DNA of 64,000 bases, from the NCBI GenBank assembly GCA_950295325.1, contig OX485804.1:50146429-50210428 (forward strand). Direction: 5' to 3'. Source of the DNA: Polytrichum commune. Lineage: Eukaryota; Streptophyta; Polytrichopsida; Polytrichales; Polytrichaceae. Positions 43,501 through 56,057 of the stretch are shown here, one piece after another; the stretch's first letter is position 1, and every line of letters begins with the position of its first letter. Both the position numbers and the translations under genes were made by a program. Below the pieces are notes generated by a model, which had not been told where the DNA came from, did not search any database, and saw only the letters and a program-made list of their open reading frames with translations.

Positions 43501-45801
43501 ACAATGACCATGACAAGGAAAATCAAGCGGGCATTGACCAAAAATAGGATGGCGAATGAAAGCTATGGGTGCCCAAGGATGACTAGTAGAGCAACAAAAT
43601 CAAGAGCAGAATGAGGAGTGCAATAAGGATGGAACAATGTGTTGACCAATAAGGTGGCACTTGCAAGGGTGATGACAATTACCGCATGGAGTGATGACGC
43701 CATGAACAACAAGACATCCCTTTGGCGCCACAAACGATGGATTGACCATTGAGATGACAACAAAGGCCAACATCAATGGAGGTGCAACAACAAGCAACAT
43801 ACATGAGGGTGTTGCTAAAGACCAACGAGAGCAAGAGCAAAGGATGACAAATGGCAAGCAATAGATGTGTCACTAGCACTAGCAATAGTTAGAAAAATAC
43901 AACGAGGATTTGTAGCCAAAATTGTGGAGCATTGCAACAATGCAATGAGCAAGAGGACATCGAGCCTAGGACGAGGATTGAAAAACTATTGAAGGCATGA
44001 GCATATGGTAGGTGGTGCTGCAAAAGGGAGGTGGCAAGTGGAGAGGCTAGGGGTTGGGAGGCCATGGAGCCAGTGAACAATTAATTGGGGCCATTGAAAG
44101 AGAAGGGTTGGCTTCATCTAGGATTAAGGGAGAGGGGATGGGCTCCAGGACCCTACACTGTAGGGTTTTTGGGCCCCATCAAGGGCCACGATGGCACCAA
44201 GTGGTGGTCACCCACACCCCCATGGCAGCAACATCCGGACTATCAATGTAAGGTGATTGGAAGTTATATAGTTGCCCACAACCATAATTGTTTCTGGGGG
44301 GGTTTACTAATTTAGCTAGGAAGGGATGGGTAGGATGGATATTGAAAGCTTAGGGTAATACATGTAAAAATAAAGGTTACACATGAAGCATGTGATCATA
44401 ATTATTCATATTTACACAACATTGAGCATCATCAATAACTAACTTTGTATTAAGCTTTTGAGGGCAAGTTACATGTGTAGGAAAATCTTTTCAAAACAAC
44501 TTCAATACACAATAGACACTAAACTTCATTTACAAAATCAAAGATTCTAAAATTTAACATAAATCAACAAAAAAAAAAAATACAAAACTTGGATGAGTCA
44601 TTTCAAAATGATTGTCCAACTATTCTATGAAATTGAAGGAATGTCAAAGAGGTAAAAGTTGGTCCAATAGAAGGCATCAATAATTAGACTCATATTTTCT
44701 TTTTTAAGAATTTTCCAAATCGAAATCAAATCTACCAATTAATAAGTCCATAATATAGTGCATTCTTCACCCTTGCAATGAGCCTTCATTCAAGGAACTT
44801 CATTGTGCCATTATAGCAAGATCATGAAGTTTTGATAAGGTAAAACAACAATTTCTCTATAATTTAGAGTGCAAGTTGAAGTTAAGAGTCTTGCATGCAC
44901 TTTAGGGGTCCATAAATGAAGCAAGAGATGATTGGACACATGATACTTAACCAAAATTGCTTGGTCACAAAAAGGAGTTTCACAACTCTCAACCCACAAT
45001 TCACCCAATTGCTAATCGGGTCATAAGTGAATTCTCTAATCAAATTATCAATCAAAATTGTATGTGGAGTTGCAATCCACAATGGGGACATATGCCTAAG
45101 TATGGTTACTCTAAGCATTACAACATATATGAGGGTTTGAAAAAGAAATAATGAATAAATGAGCACATGATCAAATCAACAAATCCAAACGAGGAACATG
45201 AGAGATGATCTTGGTGCATTTGGAGTCAAGGTGAAGAGCTTCTATATATAACCATCCAATAAACTCATAACTTAAGTTGAAAGTCATAGATGGCGTGTAA
45301 TAGTTTGTTCCCAAATACACAAATATACAAATATATAGGTCTAGATTCTAGGGTCACTTTGCTAACTAAACAACTTCCAAACCATAAATTGAATGCCTTG
45401 TCCATCTTCTACCTTATGTGCCAGTCAAGGATCTAACGCCGGTCAAGTATTTTCTATCTATAAAATGTCACATATCCTCACATGGTTGGGTGGGACCTCT
45501 TAAAATAGGATTTGAGAATTGACTTTCAAAACAATGTACCCAACCAATATAATAAAAAGAGATGCTTGAGAATTGGAGTCCAAGAATTAAATCTTGTAAT
45601 TTATGCCACCGACATTTTCACCTTGAGTATATTGAGGTTATTTGTATTGTGATACCATACTTTCCACTAGACTTTCACAGTTGAAAATATCATACCTTAT
45701 CCATCTTCCACCCTACGTGCAAGTCAAACTTGACAAAAAAATAACCAATTTTTCCATTGAGTGGCCAAGTTGGATTGGATTGGGAATATGTCATCTAAGG
45801 T
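43501..45801. other. Stretch without a gene
   Basis: 43.5-44.1 kb continues the GAC/ATGACA-rich composition. Beyond that it is AT-rich with a 12-A run near 44570. No feature is supported. Confidence 0.5.
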
Positions 45802-45811
45802 GCTAGAATTA

Positions 45812-46080
45812 AATAAATAAATAAATAACCAACGTCAGGCAACCCGACGTGAATTTGAGCCCGTTGGCCTTACCCTACTCAAGAATCCTCTTGGTGCAGG
45901 GTGTGATTTATTGCCTACCTTTAGGCACTGGGCGGGCTCTTAGCTTCCTATCTACTTAGCTAGTTTCTTCTATCAAGTAGAGAGAAGATTTCACAGTAGG
46001 AGTTGAACCGCCGACCACTCCATTCAAAAATGGGCACCTCTCCACTATCACCCGGTAGTTTAGGGTCATCTCAAACTAGA
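45812..46080 (-). mobile_element. tRNA-derived SINE with 10-bp target duplication
   Basis: The minus strand has an A-box-like TGATAGTGGAGAGG, then a perfect B box GGTTCAACTCC about 45 bp on, as in a tRNA-derived RNA polymerase III promoter. It ends in a TTATTTATTTATTTA tail. GCTAGAATTA lies on both sides (45802-45811 and 46081-46090), a 10-bp target-site duplication. Length is about 269 bp. The intact duplication suggests a relatively recent insertion. Confidence 0.85.
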
Positions 46081-46090
46081 GCTAGAATTA

Positions 46091-47647
46091 TATCTTATGG
46101 ATGCTTCTCTAAAGAAATTCAACTTGATAGACTTGGATGAAACACTATCATTGAATATCATTAGAATGGAACAGTTGATAGCATTTGAAAAATGTTATCA
46201 TCTTCAATGAATAGGATTAGGATTTGGTGGGACTTCTCAAACCATGAACTAGGAATTGAAGTTCGGCACAGACATGCCCAATCAGACTTGAACAAACTGT
46301 ATTGTGTATAAAAGATATTTGAACAAGTTGGAGGACTATGGTCTAAAAGGTGCTTTATGAAACGAAGGTCTCTTGAAGATTACAATCCAAAAGTCATATT
46401 TTATTTTTGCTGGACTCCATGTGTCGGTGGGTTCGCAGGAAGATGCTTGAAACAAAGTCATGTGATGAGTTCTTCAAAACTCCAAGTTTCCCTCTGACTA
46501 ACATAATCGTTCCCTCAAACAACTTCTATGTGCTTTTCCTATCCGCGTAGAGCAAGATATCATTCAAAACTTCCAAATTTTGGCCGTGAATGCACCTGTT
46601 ATGCCCCATAAATTCACTGACGTTTGTTTTATACATCCTTCCTGACTATTCTGGATCTCCTCCACTCAGGCATTATGACCCAGGTATATATACATAAATA
46701 CTTCTCTGTCTTCATGTGGTTATACTGCAACCCTGCCGAATGCCCAGAAATTGTTGGCCAAATCTTCTTGTCTTCCTTGACTTTGTACCAGCGAAATGAG
46801 TACTTATATGTGTCACGAATTTCTAGTTTCCTTTGCCTTATTCGATCGGTACTAAGTTCGAGTTTGTGAGTGTTCGTTGCCGAAGTTTGAGATTAAGACT
46901 TGATGGATTGCTTGAATTTCTAAGTAGTGTGAGGCTTGTAGACGAGACCCATCATATATTTGTATCACTGGATGAAGCATGTCCGTAATTAGAACACGGT
47001 GTTAGATTGACAAGCTTGCCCCAAAGGCCGTAACGTGAAAAGTAGTGAAGTTTGCATGTCGTTGCTTTCCACACAACAGCAGGAACAAGCTAGCTGTTTT
47101 TGCACAGGAATCGGTGCTTTCCAAGCCGTTTGTAGCAAAGATATGTGAGGTTCTTCTTCTTCTTCTTTTTCTCCTTCTTTGTCAGGAACGGGCTTGCTCT
47201 TGGGGAAAAAAAGGGTCGGCTGGCTTATCCACGCCCGTTCGAGGTGTTCACCTTTGAAAGGAGGCATTATTCTTTGGGGCCCTCTAATTCCCATAATGCC
47301 CGTCTCAGGAGTCCTTAGACCAACTCAAAAACGAAGAAACGCCGTGATTCACGCTGGTGGCAACATCGGAGTCATTTTTCGTCTTCTCCTTCTTACGACC
47401 TTTAGACGCCGCCCGTACCATTCTTCAGTCAAAATTTGCTGTTAGTAACCAGTTGGAGAATCGGGAAAGGTAGATACTGATATCGAGTAATTAGGTAATG
47501 TTAGAATTTGAAAGAGCTTTAGTCTGAATCTCGAGTCAAGTTTGCAGTGAAGGAGGACCTAATCAGGTTTAATTGAAAACAGATTGTCAATACCTGAGCG
47601 AGTGTGGCATGTGAGTTTACGAGCGAGTGAGTTGGTGTTCTTTGTAG
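46091..47647 (+). other. Upstream region of the AP2/ERF gene
   Basis: 46.1-46.9 kb has no gene that I recognise. From about 47.0 kb GC content rises, and a CTTCTTCTT pyrimidine tract lies at 47151-47182, consistent with promoter and leader. TTCTTTGTAG directly before the ATG at 47648 could be a splice acceptor from a 5' leader exon. Confidence 0.45.
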
Positions 47648-48553
47648 ATGAAGGAAGGAACCTATGAGCAGGAGGCCATCCTGCAATTTAGAAATGTGAT
47701 TGTTACAGATTCGGTGGAGCACCATTCGTATCAATGTGTTACGGAAGGGCTGGTGGAAGATTATCACGGCTACCGGCAAGTGATTTCAATCCTTCCAAAG
47801 GGGGAGACTCGATGCATCTCATACAAAATTGGCCGTCGAATTATTGGGATGCTTTTGAAGGGGGTGATTGGCAATAACGTCAAGGTACAATTCAAGTCGT
47901 CGAGTGCGGAGGGGCCTCCGAGCTACAAGATTGCGCCGACCGTTGACGCACAACATCAAATGGTGATCAATTCAACTACATATGAGCAACGCCGTTTCTT
48001 TGAGCCTGTGGTAAAATCTTTTGGCACAAACCCGGGACCGTTGCCGGTACCTTTGCAAAAGCTATTGGTCCTTCAGCCTTTACATTACACAAATGCATTT
48101 GATTCTTGGAAACAAGCGGAGAGGGTGGACATACAAGTGATTACTCGCACGGATATCTATGATCTCCGTGGGACCGACTTCGTTAAGCAAGAGTTTCGGA
48201 AGGCTTGGGTGGCGGAAAGAACAATCACACGGCAAATGGCTCAAGAACTCGAGCAACGAATCAGTGGACCGATGAGGCGATTCAAAGGTGTGCGCTGGCG
48301 GCCTGAACGTAAACATCCTTGGGTTGCTGAAATCAAGCTGCCGAAAAGGAAGAAGATGTGGATTGGCAACTACGATACTCAAGAGGAAGCCGCTCGGGCG
48401 TTCGATGTTGCAGCTGTTTTCCATAATCACCAAACAACTCTCAATTTTCAAGATTCTCTTCTAGTTGCATCTCAAACCATAATTGCATCACCATTCTTTG
48501 GTTTAGAACAATGTATTGAAGATGTCTCATTAGAAAGTGCACACCACACATGA
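47648..48553 (+). CDS. AP2/ERF-domain transcription factor
   Basis: AP2/ERF proteins are plant nuclear transcription factors that bind GCC-box or DRE-like DNA. This frame has 301 codons. One AP2 domain lies at about residues 212-269: F-K-G-V-R-W-R-P, W-V-A-E-I-K, K-M-W-I-G-N-Y-D-T, E-E-A-A-R-A-F-D-V-A-A, ending T-L-N-F. The usual R-P-W-G-K-W is replaced by R-P-E-R-K-H-P-W, a form I associate with lineage-specific ERFs of seed-free plants. The first 200 residues are a novel folded-looking domain (I-L-P-K-G-E-T-R-C, then I-G-R-R-I-I-G-M-L-L) with no family I know. The start is the first ATG after an in-frame TAG, itself part of an acceptor-like TTTGTAG. The coding part has no intron. It looks intact and is the only clear host gene here. 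Confidence 0.85.
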   Translation: MKEGTYEQEAILQFRNVIVTDSVEHHSYQCVTEGLVEDYHGYRQVISILPKGETRCISYKIGRRIIGMLLKGVIGNNVKVQFKSSSAEGPPSYKIAPTVDAQHQMVINSTTYEQRRFFEPVVKSFGTNPGPLPVPLQKLLVLQPLHYTNAFDSWKQAERVDIQVITRTDIYDLRGTDFVKQEFRKAWVAERTITRQMAQELEQRISGPMRRFKGVRWRPERKHPWVAEIKLPKRKKMWIGNYDTQEEAARAFDVAAVFHNHQTTLNFQDSLLVASQTIIASPFFGLEQCIEDVSLESAHHT

Positions 48554-48630
48554 GATGTCTTCGCACTTTCATTGTCGATTTGAAGAACTCAAACCTCCAT
48601 TAGCATTCCATATCACTGTTGAAATTCATC

Positions 48631-48636
48631 AATAAA
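48631..48636 (+). terminator. AATAAA poly(A) signal of the AP2/ERF gene
   Basis: AATAAA lies 78 bp after the stop codon. Confidence 0.6.
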
Positions 48637-48639
48637 ACC

Positions 48640-49084
48640 GATTCCTACAGTAAGAGTCAAAACCTTCTCAAAGCTTTTGGATCACCAGTTTGACATGGAT
48701 GTGATTGCAATTCATAGACCTTGATGTTTGCAAGTTTTGTGGTTTATTTTATTTCATAGGTGACCTAATGTTGGAGATGGTTTGTGGCCTTTGCGATGAA
48801 CTCTGAAGTGCTCAGCCATTAAAGTTTCAACCAACGTGTTGGGCATGTTCGTACATTTCAAATTTTAGGCGTTTTATAAACGTAAAATTTTATGCACTAG
48901 AGTTGAATTGAAGAGGAGGATGGGTTGGTTATGGGTTGGCTTGGCTTCAATTTTGGTGTGGATGCAAGATAGAGAAGAAAAAATGCCACTTGTAGTTAAT
49001 TAGTTGTCCATAATGACTCCCAAGTAGGTTACCTAGTCACCGCAACACTTGGATGCTTGAGAATAGAAGGTGATTGTGTGCACA
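48640..49084. other. 3' flank of the AP2/ERF gene, no gene
   Basis: No coding signal or repeat is seen. Confidence 0.45.
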
Positions 49085-49520
49085 CATATAAAAGAGAAAT
49101 CTTCTCCAAGTGGACTTCTCCTTTGTGTTACACTAAGTATTGTATTTGGTGTCAACAATTCTATTTGTCTTGCATAATACTAATTGTAAACCACCCGTGT
49201 ATGTAGTGTCACCAACACTAAGTGTAAATAACATTATTTGTTATTCCTTGTAAAAACAATTTAAGCATTATAGATTACAATGTTGCAATTATTGTCACTT
49301 ACTAAGTGTTTTTTCATCCAAATTTCAATTATCCATGACATTTTCCATTATAAAATTGCTAGAATGCAAAACACCAAACTTTGTCTCAATAATTGGCATT
49401 TGGATGATCTAAATTTGGGATGATATTACTTGTAGGCTTATTCATAAGAAGTGTCATTGAAAAAATTACCACAATGACATGAAATGCCATATGACAGTGA
49501 ATACACTATTTAGTGTGGTG
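49085..49520 (+). repeat. Dispersed repeat R2, copy 1
   Basis: Similar in order to 63165-63560: AGTGTCACCAA, CATTATTTGT, TTGTAAAAA, GTTGCAATT, ATCCAAATTT, CATAAGAAGTGTCAT, AATGCCATATGACA, ending TTAGTGTGG. ACACTAA-type motifs at the start and TTAGTGT at the end suggest a MITE-like family. Confidence 0.7.
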
Positions 49521-49984
49521 CAATCATGAATTTGCACTTGAGCCATGTGGCTGGAGAATACTTCACTTTTGCCATGACATAGATCAATAGTTTTTAGTTT
49601 CTTATGTTAAATATCTTTGTCATGGGAGAGTGGTATGTTTGTAGAGAGAATTAGCCTATGCTTGTGTGTCTAGGAAAACTTAATTGCCTTCATAGATTGC
49701 AACATAATTTTAAAATCTCCCTCTTTGTATCACTAGTTTGTGAATCCGTACGTCTAGATTTGTACAACCACAAGAAAGATAGTGACTGAATGGTTTGATG
49801 TGTGGTTAGGGGACACAATTGAAGATAATCATTTGCTTGAGTCAAAGGAGGAGATCATGTACCTTTCATTTTATAATATATTTTCGATTTGACTTGAAAC
49901 CCCAATAATTCTAAACAATTATTTTACCCCTAAATTCTTTCATTTGAGTTCATATAGAGTAATATCCCAAAACATGATATTTCA

Positions 49985-50230
49985 TTATTGTTATTATTAT
50001 TATTATTATGTAAATAATTCCTCAAAGTGAACATGCAGGGGACACTTTTCATTGCCCCCCTAATGGTACATGTTGTTATTTAAATAAACAACTCATAAAC
50101 AATCTCAATATCCTCATGTAAAGTAATATATATAGAAATATAATTAATAAATATTAAGTAAATGTATCAATCATCGTCAATGGTCGGGTGAAGCATTGTG
50201 GAGCCCTTTCTATATATATATATATATATA
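49985..50230 (+). repeat. Microsatellites
   Basis: A (TTA)n run lies at about 49988-50010 and a (TA)n run of about ten units at about 50210-50230. Confidence 0.8.
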
Positions 50231-50754
50231 CCCAAAAATTTCAAATAGAACAATGCACAGTGAACTTGTGAAAGTCATAAGAGGTTTGAGACGATCTTAT
50301 GACATTGGTTACAAGTCACACATTTTTTGACCTATGCTTTTGTTGACATGCAAGGTTGAAAATCCTCCCGTAGTCCTTCCAAGACATCATGTTGTAAGCC
50401 TTGCCACCAAATCTCCATCACCGCAAACACTTGTGCTTCACTGATACACATTGAGTTGAAAATATGAAAGGGATCAAGAGTGTTTGACGATCACTTCGGT
50501 ACTCACTACAAAGGTTTGAATCTTGTAGGTACTAAGAGTCAATAATGAGTCATAAGCTCGTGCGAAATTGATGATCTTTTAGTAAAGTAACTAAAGGCAT
50601 GTTCAATAACATGGCCTGATTGCAATGTCAAATATATTCACATCGATTTGAATGCAATTCAAAACACCGGTGTCGTCATAATGTAGGCTTGACACCAGTG
50701 TATTAACTAGTCCGCAAGACTAGACTAGTGGGGGCTGACAATTATAGGTGGAAA

Positions 50755-51000
50755 GCTGTGCCCAGGAAGTTTTTGGGCATAGTCGGTCAAGATCCTTGTG
50801 ATTCTAAATCCAACCGCTTACATGTTGACATCGGCTGGTTTTGCTTTATTATTTGAGGTATATTCTTCTATAGATTCCTCTAAAATGATCGGTAATTCTT
50901 TTGAAGTCTTGAACTTCAACTGGTTATTTATCAAATTCAACCGGTTCATCTCTAACTAATCGCCAGTTCTTCCCAAGCAGTGGTGGAAAGCATGAAACAC
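50755..51000 (+). repeat. Dispersed repeat R3, copy 1
   Basis: Similar to 59985-60230 in the same orientation: TTTTTGGGCATA, TCAAGATCCT, TCCAACC, TTACATGTT, CTCCTCTAAAATGAT, TTGGTTATTT.TCAAA. It is non-coding. Confidence 0.7.
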
Positions 51001-53200
51001 CCATTTGAGGGTAGTATGTCATGTGAGGGAACCCAACTGAATCCAACACCATAATGGTCTCAAGATGTATGAAAAGACCATGTGAGATCAATCCTAGGGT
51101 GGATTTGGTGCCTATCCTTTGAATTGGCCAAGGCTTCATCCTCTTCCTTGAACAATAGAGTTATTTGTAAAGTGAAGCAGATGAAACCATGGGTTTAGTC
51201 TCAAACCTTGAGTTCATGAGAATTAATACAAAGCCATCCAAGTTGTTTTAATGCTCAAATTATCATATATTGTACAAAGAGCGGTGTCAAGTTATTAAAA
51301 ATCAGATTTCTAGCTTGTCCTACTAGGATAAGTGGGCCAAGCTACCCTTGCATAGGTCCATCTTGAATTTAGGATGACAGGTCCCATGCGCATACCCTAT
51401 TTTTTTTCCTAAAATTCTCTCAAATTTTGAGAGGTGGGAGGAGGGGGGCTCCCAAAGTTTGCACCCAACTCCCAAAACATGCTCCAATGTACAACGAGCT
51501 AAGCTCTTAATAGGAAGTTTTCTCAAAGGGACTTTATGAATGAATCCAATGTATGAGGTTCTATTTGATAATATTTATGTCCATTGTATGTTAGCTCATG
51601 TTGTCATTTTGTGGGCATTTAGTACAAATATATTGCTTAAGATGGTCACATAATACATTGTTCAAAATCTTAAATTATACTTTTAACAAACCTATTTGGT
51701 AAATTTGCACATGCCATCATATGAAACCACTTGGCAAGTATTCCAGTGTCCAATATAATACACTATTATTATAAGAGTATGATTTGATAGAGGGATGCAA
51801 TCATGTGAATGATGAGTGGCGATTGGTAATTTCATGTGTGATGAGGAGGGAAATAGTGTTGGTTTCGCACATACTTTTATCCTATGATCATGGTTTTTAA
51901 AAATGAACATTGTCTATTAAAATATGAAAGTGGGATTGAAACAAACTCATATATATTTTATTATTTTACATTTTGTTATGTTATGTATTGTGGTGCTTTT
52001 GGGCCACCCCCTTCCGAGGGAGCCTAAAAGTATCACACAAGACCTTCGGTAAAGGTAGCATGCACTTGCAGGTGCCCAAGCCGAACCCGGATGATAGGTG
52101 TATAACGTGAGTATTTAGATTTTTGGAAGGAAATTAAATATGCGTTGTAGTATCTTCGGAGGTTGGACCTTAGTTTTTTTACTATTGTGGCTCTAAATTC
52201 CACTAATCGATTTCATATCTAGTTCTAACCTTAACCTACAATCTATTCTATGCGTAGACGCACCAACTTTGAAACCAAGACAATCCTAATTTGTGAATTG
52301 GGATGGTTCTGATACATACCAACCGGGTGTGATTCATACCACCCTAGCTCAATGAATGGAATAACGACGATTTGATGGACCATTCAATTCTTCCTATTTC
52401 ATTACTTAATTATATTTAATTTCCTAAACAGGGGGACTTGGCCTGAGTTCCACCCTTTACACAAATTCCTTCTTAATTAGTGAATTTCGTTTGTACATCC
52501 TACCTCACTATATTTATATATTAGGCATCATTCTTTATATGGTTGGTGCACCCCTTAACTCGGAACCTTCTAAAGCCTCGTATAAGTCTGTTCAAGGTCG
52601 AGTGACATCTCAAATCCTTTGGACTTCAATGGTCCAAAGGGTGGTGTCACTCTACCGAATTAAGTTTCTGATTCGGATATCTTACCAACAAAGGTTTATG
52701 ATTTGTTTTGTAAGTTTTTAATTGTTAACTGTGTTTACACTGGATAGATCACGAAATTCAACTTATTGGGACTAGAGTAACGGAAAACCTGTAGATTCAA
52801 CATGTTGCACAATCTTCATAAATTTGGCCATTACTCCCAATCCATAGGGCCAACAACATAATAGTGAATTTGCGGATCATCAATCCTACCTTTCCACCAA
52901 CAACATTCAGAGTAGTCATGTCGGTGATTAATCCGACTTACCACATACAAAATTTGCTAATAAATAATGTTACTACCACAAAACATACCAAGGGGTCCGA
53001 AAACAATGGAGTTGGCTATTCTCTTGGCGGTCTAGTGGTCAAACTACTTGACCTTATGAAATAGGTGAGTGGGTCTAGGGATGCATGCCTTGGCTGCGCT
53101 CCCTCCAACCCTAAATAAAAAGCTAAAATTAGTTAGTTTACCTCAATTCTCTTTGGTTAATTGGGCTTGATGTAGGCCGAGCTGCTACCTCATTCCTTGT
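51001..53200. other. AT-rich stretch without a gene
   Basis: No feature is supported. The 66-codon frame at 52864-53064 has no recognisable domain. Confidence 0.45.
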
Positions 53201-53439
53201 TTCACTTCCCGAACGTCGACCTTGTCTCATTCCTTGTAACTAGTTTGATTGTAAAGCTTACATTAGTTAACAATTAAAACATCAATTCTCTCTTTTGCAC
53301 TGTAATTTAGGCCTAAACATAAAAAATTTACTTAGGACGCGTAATTATCTTTCTAACGATCTAAAAATCATTATAATCGGATAAAAAATGCAAAAGTTAT
53401 AAGGGTTGGAACAACGAGATTGATTCAACCGATCCTTCC

Positions 53440-54110
53440 AACCCACCTATCCAACTTCCAACTTCAAGAATTCATAGTAAATTCATTACTACTTTGATTT
53501 GGGTTTTTCTTACACCATTCAAAAGCTGGTGACAAGGTCTAATTGAGAAAAATATGTTATCAAAAAATTCGGCTAAGATGAATCCAGCAGACTCCTTGTA
53601 ATGCAACAGTCAATTGGAAAATTTCAAACTCCATATTCCATCTTTAGAAATTCATATCTAATTCATTTCTTATCCAAATCAAATATTTTAAATGACCTTG
53701 GAAAGATATTAAGAAGATCTATTGAGAAAAAACTATTATTAGCAAGTTAATAAAAAATGAATCTAGTAGACTTCATGTAATACAACAGTCAACGAGAAAT
53801 TTTCAAATTATAGATCTCGCCTTCAAGAACTCATATTTAATTCATGTCTTAGTCAAATCAAATTTTCTAGAAAAATTTGGAAAGCTAGACACCATATCTA
53901 CTTAGGAAAAATAAAACTTTTAAAAATGTAAAAATCTATTGGGCTAGCTGGTTTGATCCAGCAGCCACTTCCCAAAGAAACACCTTATCTTTCTAATCTC
54001 CTCCTTTGAAAATTCATAACTAATTGTCATCTTAAGCAAATCACAAATGAAAAATGGCTACAAATAGCTATAAAAATCTCTATAAGGAAAAAATTATAAA
54101 CATTTTGGTA
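53440..54110 (+). repeat. Divergent tandem repeats of about 180 bp
   Basis: Segments of the form GAATTCATA..TAATTCAT, TCAAAT, GGAAAG.T, AGAAAA, AATCTAG.AGACT..TGTAAT.CAACAGTCAA recur three to four times with strong divergence. They run into R4 copy 1 and may belong to the same retroelement LTR. Confidence 0.55.
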
Positions 54111-54129
54111 TAAATCATGAACTAAGCTT

Positions 54130-55110
54130 TCAAGGCATTGGCAGCTGAGGTCTACAATGCCTCTACTTGCAATCCTACAATCCACCTACCTCTACAAGAT
54201 GTAACCTTAATCAATAATCCATTTCTAGATGTGGACTTTCATTCATGGAAGTCCAATCCTATGTTGATCATCGCGTTGCTGGAGCAACACCACGACAATC
54301 CGAATCATACTAGGCAACTATGGCCTCACATTGGGCCAATGCCCATGAAGACCGTATCGTTCGGCCTCGGGTGGGTGAGGCCAGACCACCTCACCCATAT
54401 AAGCCTCTAGGACTCTACGCAGGGCCCTTACCCCACCGTCAAGAAACCTCTTGTTTCTCTACCAAAAGTTGGGGTCAAGTAGATATTTTCCCTTAGCTAT
54501 TGGGCCTAGAAGCCCCCAGCAGCTTTAGACCATCATTACTTCTTTGTGTGATGTCTGATGCGAACAAGCAGCCACTCCATCTTCATTTGCGTTTCATGTA
54601 GATGCCGATGGAATCATCATTTACTCCATTTAGGCAAGAATTGAGGAAGTTATTGCTATTTAAACCCTAGCAGTCCCGGGAATCACTCCCAGACACTGTT
54701 GTACCAGGGCGTTGTCCCGGGATAGCGCCCCATTTAAATTGCCATAACTCCTAGCTCCGATTGAGGTGTTCTTGAGCATTCTAGAATCACCATGCCATGA
54801 GCTATGCATAGCTCATGGCCTTACCCTCATGCTTCCTAGTCTTCGTGGGTGGGAAACAATCTCAACGTCCGGGGCCCTCATCTGTACTAGGATCACTTGG
54901 GCTCTTCCACCAACGGCGCAACAAGTCCCGGGTGTCATTGCGGGGTCCCCTTGTGTCCATGGTGGTTTGGGCACTGCTCATAGAGAGGTGCACGACAGAA
55001 CCCTTTCTCACAATTTCGGCTCAGGGTTTTTTTCGGTTGAGGTTGCCACCCTCTCGCCGAGGTGGCTCCGATGGGAAACCTTAAAAACAATTCTAATTTT
55101 TTGCCATTGA
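54130..55110 (+). repeat. Dispersed repeat R4, copy 1 (possible LTR part)
   Basis: It matches 60300-61130 in opposite orientation over several hundred bases, for example GTTGATCATCGCGTTGCTGG, CACATTGGGCCAATGCCCAT, CCTCTAGGACTCTACGCAGG, CTAGCTCCGATTGAGGTGTT. GC content is higher than the surroundings. It is non-coding and probably a retroelement LTR fragment. Confidence 0.75.
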
Positions 55111-55130
55111 GTTGGCAAGGGAGCAAATGG

Positions 55131-56057
55131 GCAAGTAGCCCCTTTATTCACTTCTTTTTTTCTTCAAAAGTCTTCAAGCTGATTTTTTTGCTTCTTACGC
55201 CAAACACCTCCAATTGTCTTGTGTAGTCCATATTAACTTAAAAACTAACATTTGCTTAGCTAACATCTACTAACTTAAATCTAAGCTAGTTGTTTTTACT
55301 AGCTAGCATATTTTTTCTATTTCGCTATTTTCTAGCACTACTTAGTTTTAATTTAAACAACCTCATCCTTCATTATAATATTTTTATTTCCGGTTGAAGG
55401 CCTGAAGCCCTCAGTACTTCACCTTCCTTCTTCTAGGCTAAATGCTAAATGAACTAATTTTCCCTAAATTCCCTATCAATTCTAACTTTTAATACTAACA
55501 TCCTAACTAAAAGTGATCCCGCAGAATGGTGGACCACTTTTATGGTTCACATATATCGGCCATCAGGGGAGTTGCTCATTCGAGCGCTACAAAGTCCAAC
55601 TCTTGCTCGCACACCAATCCTGGGTACACGGTCACCTGCATGCATACAACCACTTGCACATATATTTTTGTTTTGTTTTGTTTTATTAATGTTATTATTA
55701 TTATTACTTGCATTTTATACTTTCAAATATGTGAAGAAAAAAAATACTATATTAAAGCCAAAAAACACTTCAAAATCGCCACACTCCCCTACCGGACTGG
55801 GTTTGTGTCTATCTAAGACACTCCCTCCGCCTTACGGGAGCAACTTGGAGCTATAGAAGAAAAAAAATTCAATCCACTTCCTTCCTCTTCGGAGAGAGTT
55901 CGGACTACAAGAGCAATTTCCAGGCGTTGAAAAAGAAGGTCCCCCTATTGGTTCCCTTCAAACAATGACCATGGAGGGCCGACCTCTAACCTAGCACCTA
56001 TTGCAGGAATTGAAAACCCTCCGCCTTTGCTTTGGGTCTAAAGATATCACATCGCAT
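55131..56057. other. Stretch between R4 and the gypsy fossil, no gene
   Basis: AT-rich with an ATT microsatellite near 55690. AATAGGGGGACC on the minus strand near 55942 could be a polypurine tract of the neighbouring gypsy fossil, but no LTR was identified. Confidence 0.4.

Noticed and set aside
42431-44080. Several minus-strand hydrophobic frames of 60-120 codons
   Set aside because: They arise from GAC/AAC-rich near-repeats, have no consistent start or domain, and are interrupted by a MITE-like insertion.
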